Positions 5,145 to 5,284 of a stretch of 5,284 nt of DNA are shown piece by piece. The notes under the pieces are model-generated. The model worked only from the letters and a program-made list of their open reading frames with translations. It ran no database searches and was not told where the DNA came from. Location: positions 1 to 5,284 of the forward strand of contig JAMWDA010000110.1 of NCBI GenBank assembly GCA_023818995.1, given 5' to 3'. The number at the start of each line of letters is the position of its first letter. Positions within the stretch are counted from its first letter, which is position 1. The DNA is from Candidatus Omnitrophota bacterium (GTDB taxonomy: Bacteria > Omnitrophota > Gorgyraeia > Duberdicusellales > 4484-171). The translations under genes were made by a program, and so were the position numbers.

Positions 5145-5242
5145 CTCCATTCCCAAACTGGACATTACCCAAAAATTAAGCTTAAATTTTTCTAACTTTG
5201 TCTAATTCAATGAGATAAGAAAATTAAAATCTGGGAATGGAG
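5145..5242. repeat. 11-bp inverted repeat pair around an AT-rich core
   Basis: CTCCATTCCCA (5145-5155) and TGGGAATGGAG (5232-5242) are exact reverse complements 76 bp apart. The interior is AT-rich and contains a near-palindrome centred on AAGCTT (5171-5191; arms differ by one T). The layout resembles the ends of a small non-autonomous element, but no target duplication is evident. Confidence 0.4.
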
Positions 5243-5284
5243 CCTCCTTGGGGATATACTATTTTAGATTTAAAAATGGGTAAA

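Larger units (their letters stand above)
4936..5284. other. non-coding region upstream of GT9, with a GC-richer structured block
   Basis: No reading frame of convincing length or composition exists on either strand. The part next to the GT9 start (4949-5020) is plain AT-rich DNA without a clear promoter. From about 5095 to 5170 the base composition is visibly richer in G and C and holds several possible stems. These include GTGC/GCAC (5053-5056 with 5065-5068), a hairpin at 5103-5124, and GGGTAAT/ATTACCC (5025-5031 with 5164-5170). An AT palindrome and an 11-bp inverted repeat follow. It could be a structured leader RNA of GT9, a small RNA, or a miniature repeat element; the sequence alone does not decide. 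Confidence 0.4.

Noticed and set aside
5237..5284. ATG with 16 open codons running off the right edge (plus strand)
   Set aside because: No ribosome site, and the ATG lies inside the inverted repeat arm. The opposite strand is open too, so coding cannot be supported.

Overview
The window is AT-rich (roughly 30% GC by eye) bacterial chromosomal DNA. Genes for outer-membrane building (a BamD-type TPR protein, an LptE-type lipoprotein, an LPS-type glycosyltransferase) point to a diderm bacterium. The BamD-like protein has a short 'FWIWSPKTGKW' segment just after its signal peptide, and it lies in the order bamD-lptE-holA facing rpsT. From memory of family patterns this resembles uncultured PVC-type lineages such as Omnitrophota. 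That placement is an inference and was not tested.

Left part (1-2670). rpsT (ribosomal protein S20) is on the plus strand behind a near-consensus sigma70 promoter with an extended -10. Facing it on the minus strand is a compact three-gene operon, bamD-lptE-holA. Its genes overlap by 4 and 7 bp, and its last gene overlaps the end of rpsT by 11 bp, tail to tail. The operon promoter (2642-2670) has the same layout as the rpsT promoter. It places the predicted transcription start on the GTG start codon of bamD, so the mRNA is probably leaderless. A perfect 10-bp inverted repeat covers the promoter spacer and -10. The encoded HolA is about 100 residues shorter than usual, and the BamD lacks a lipidation cysteine.

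Middle part (2671-3821). Next comes a decayed fragment of a family-2 glycosyltransferase gene (2763-2892). It directly abuts a 0.93-kb mobile unit (2894-3821) made of a Y1/HUH tyrosine transposase gene of the REP-associated (RAYT) type, bracketed by two near-identical directly oriented repeats that each contain an inverted repeat. The transposase stop codon lies in one repeat, and the stop codon of the neighbouring glycosyltransferase lies in the other.

Right part (3796-5284). A family-9 glycosyltransferase (ADP-heptose:LPS heptosyltransferase-like) is on the minus strand with two in-frame starts, each with its own Shine-Dalgarno sequence. The remaining 349 bp hold no convincing gene but contain a GC-richer block with hairpins, a palindrome and an 11-bp inverted repeat pair. 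They may be a structured leader or a small non-coding repeat element.

Taken together, this looks like an outer-membrane biogenesis neighbourhood. A former GT9-GT2 pair for surface glycan synthesis seems to have been disrupted by the transposase unit, while the downstream bamD-lptE-holA operon keeps its own promoter.
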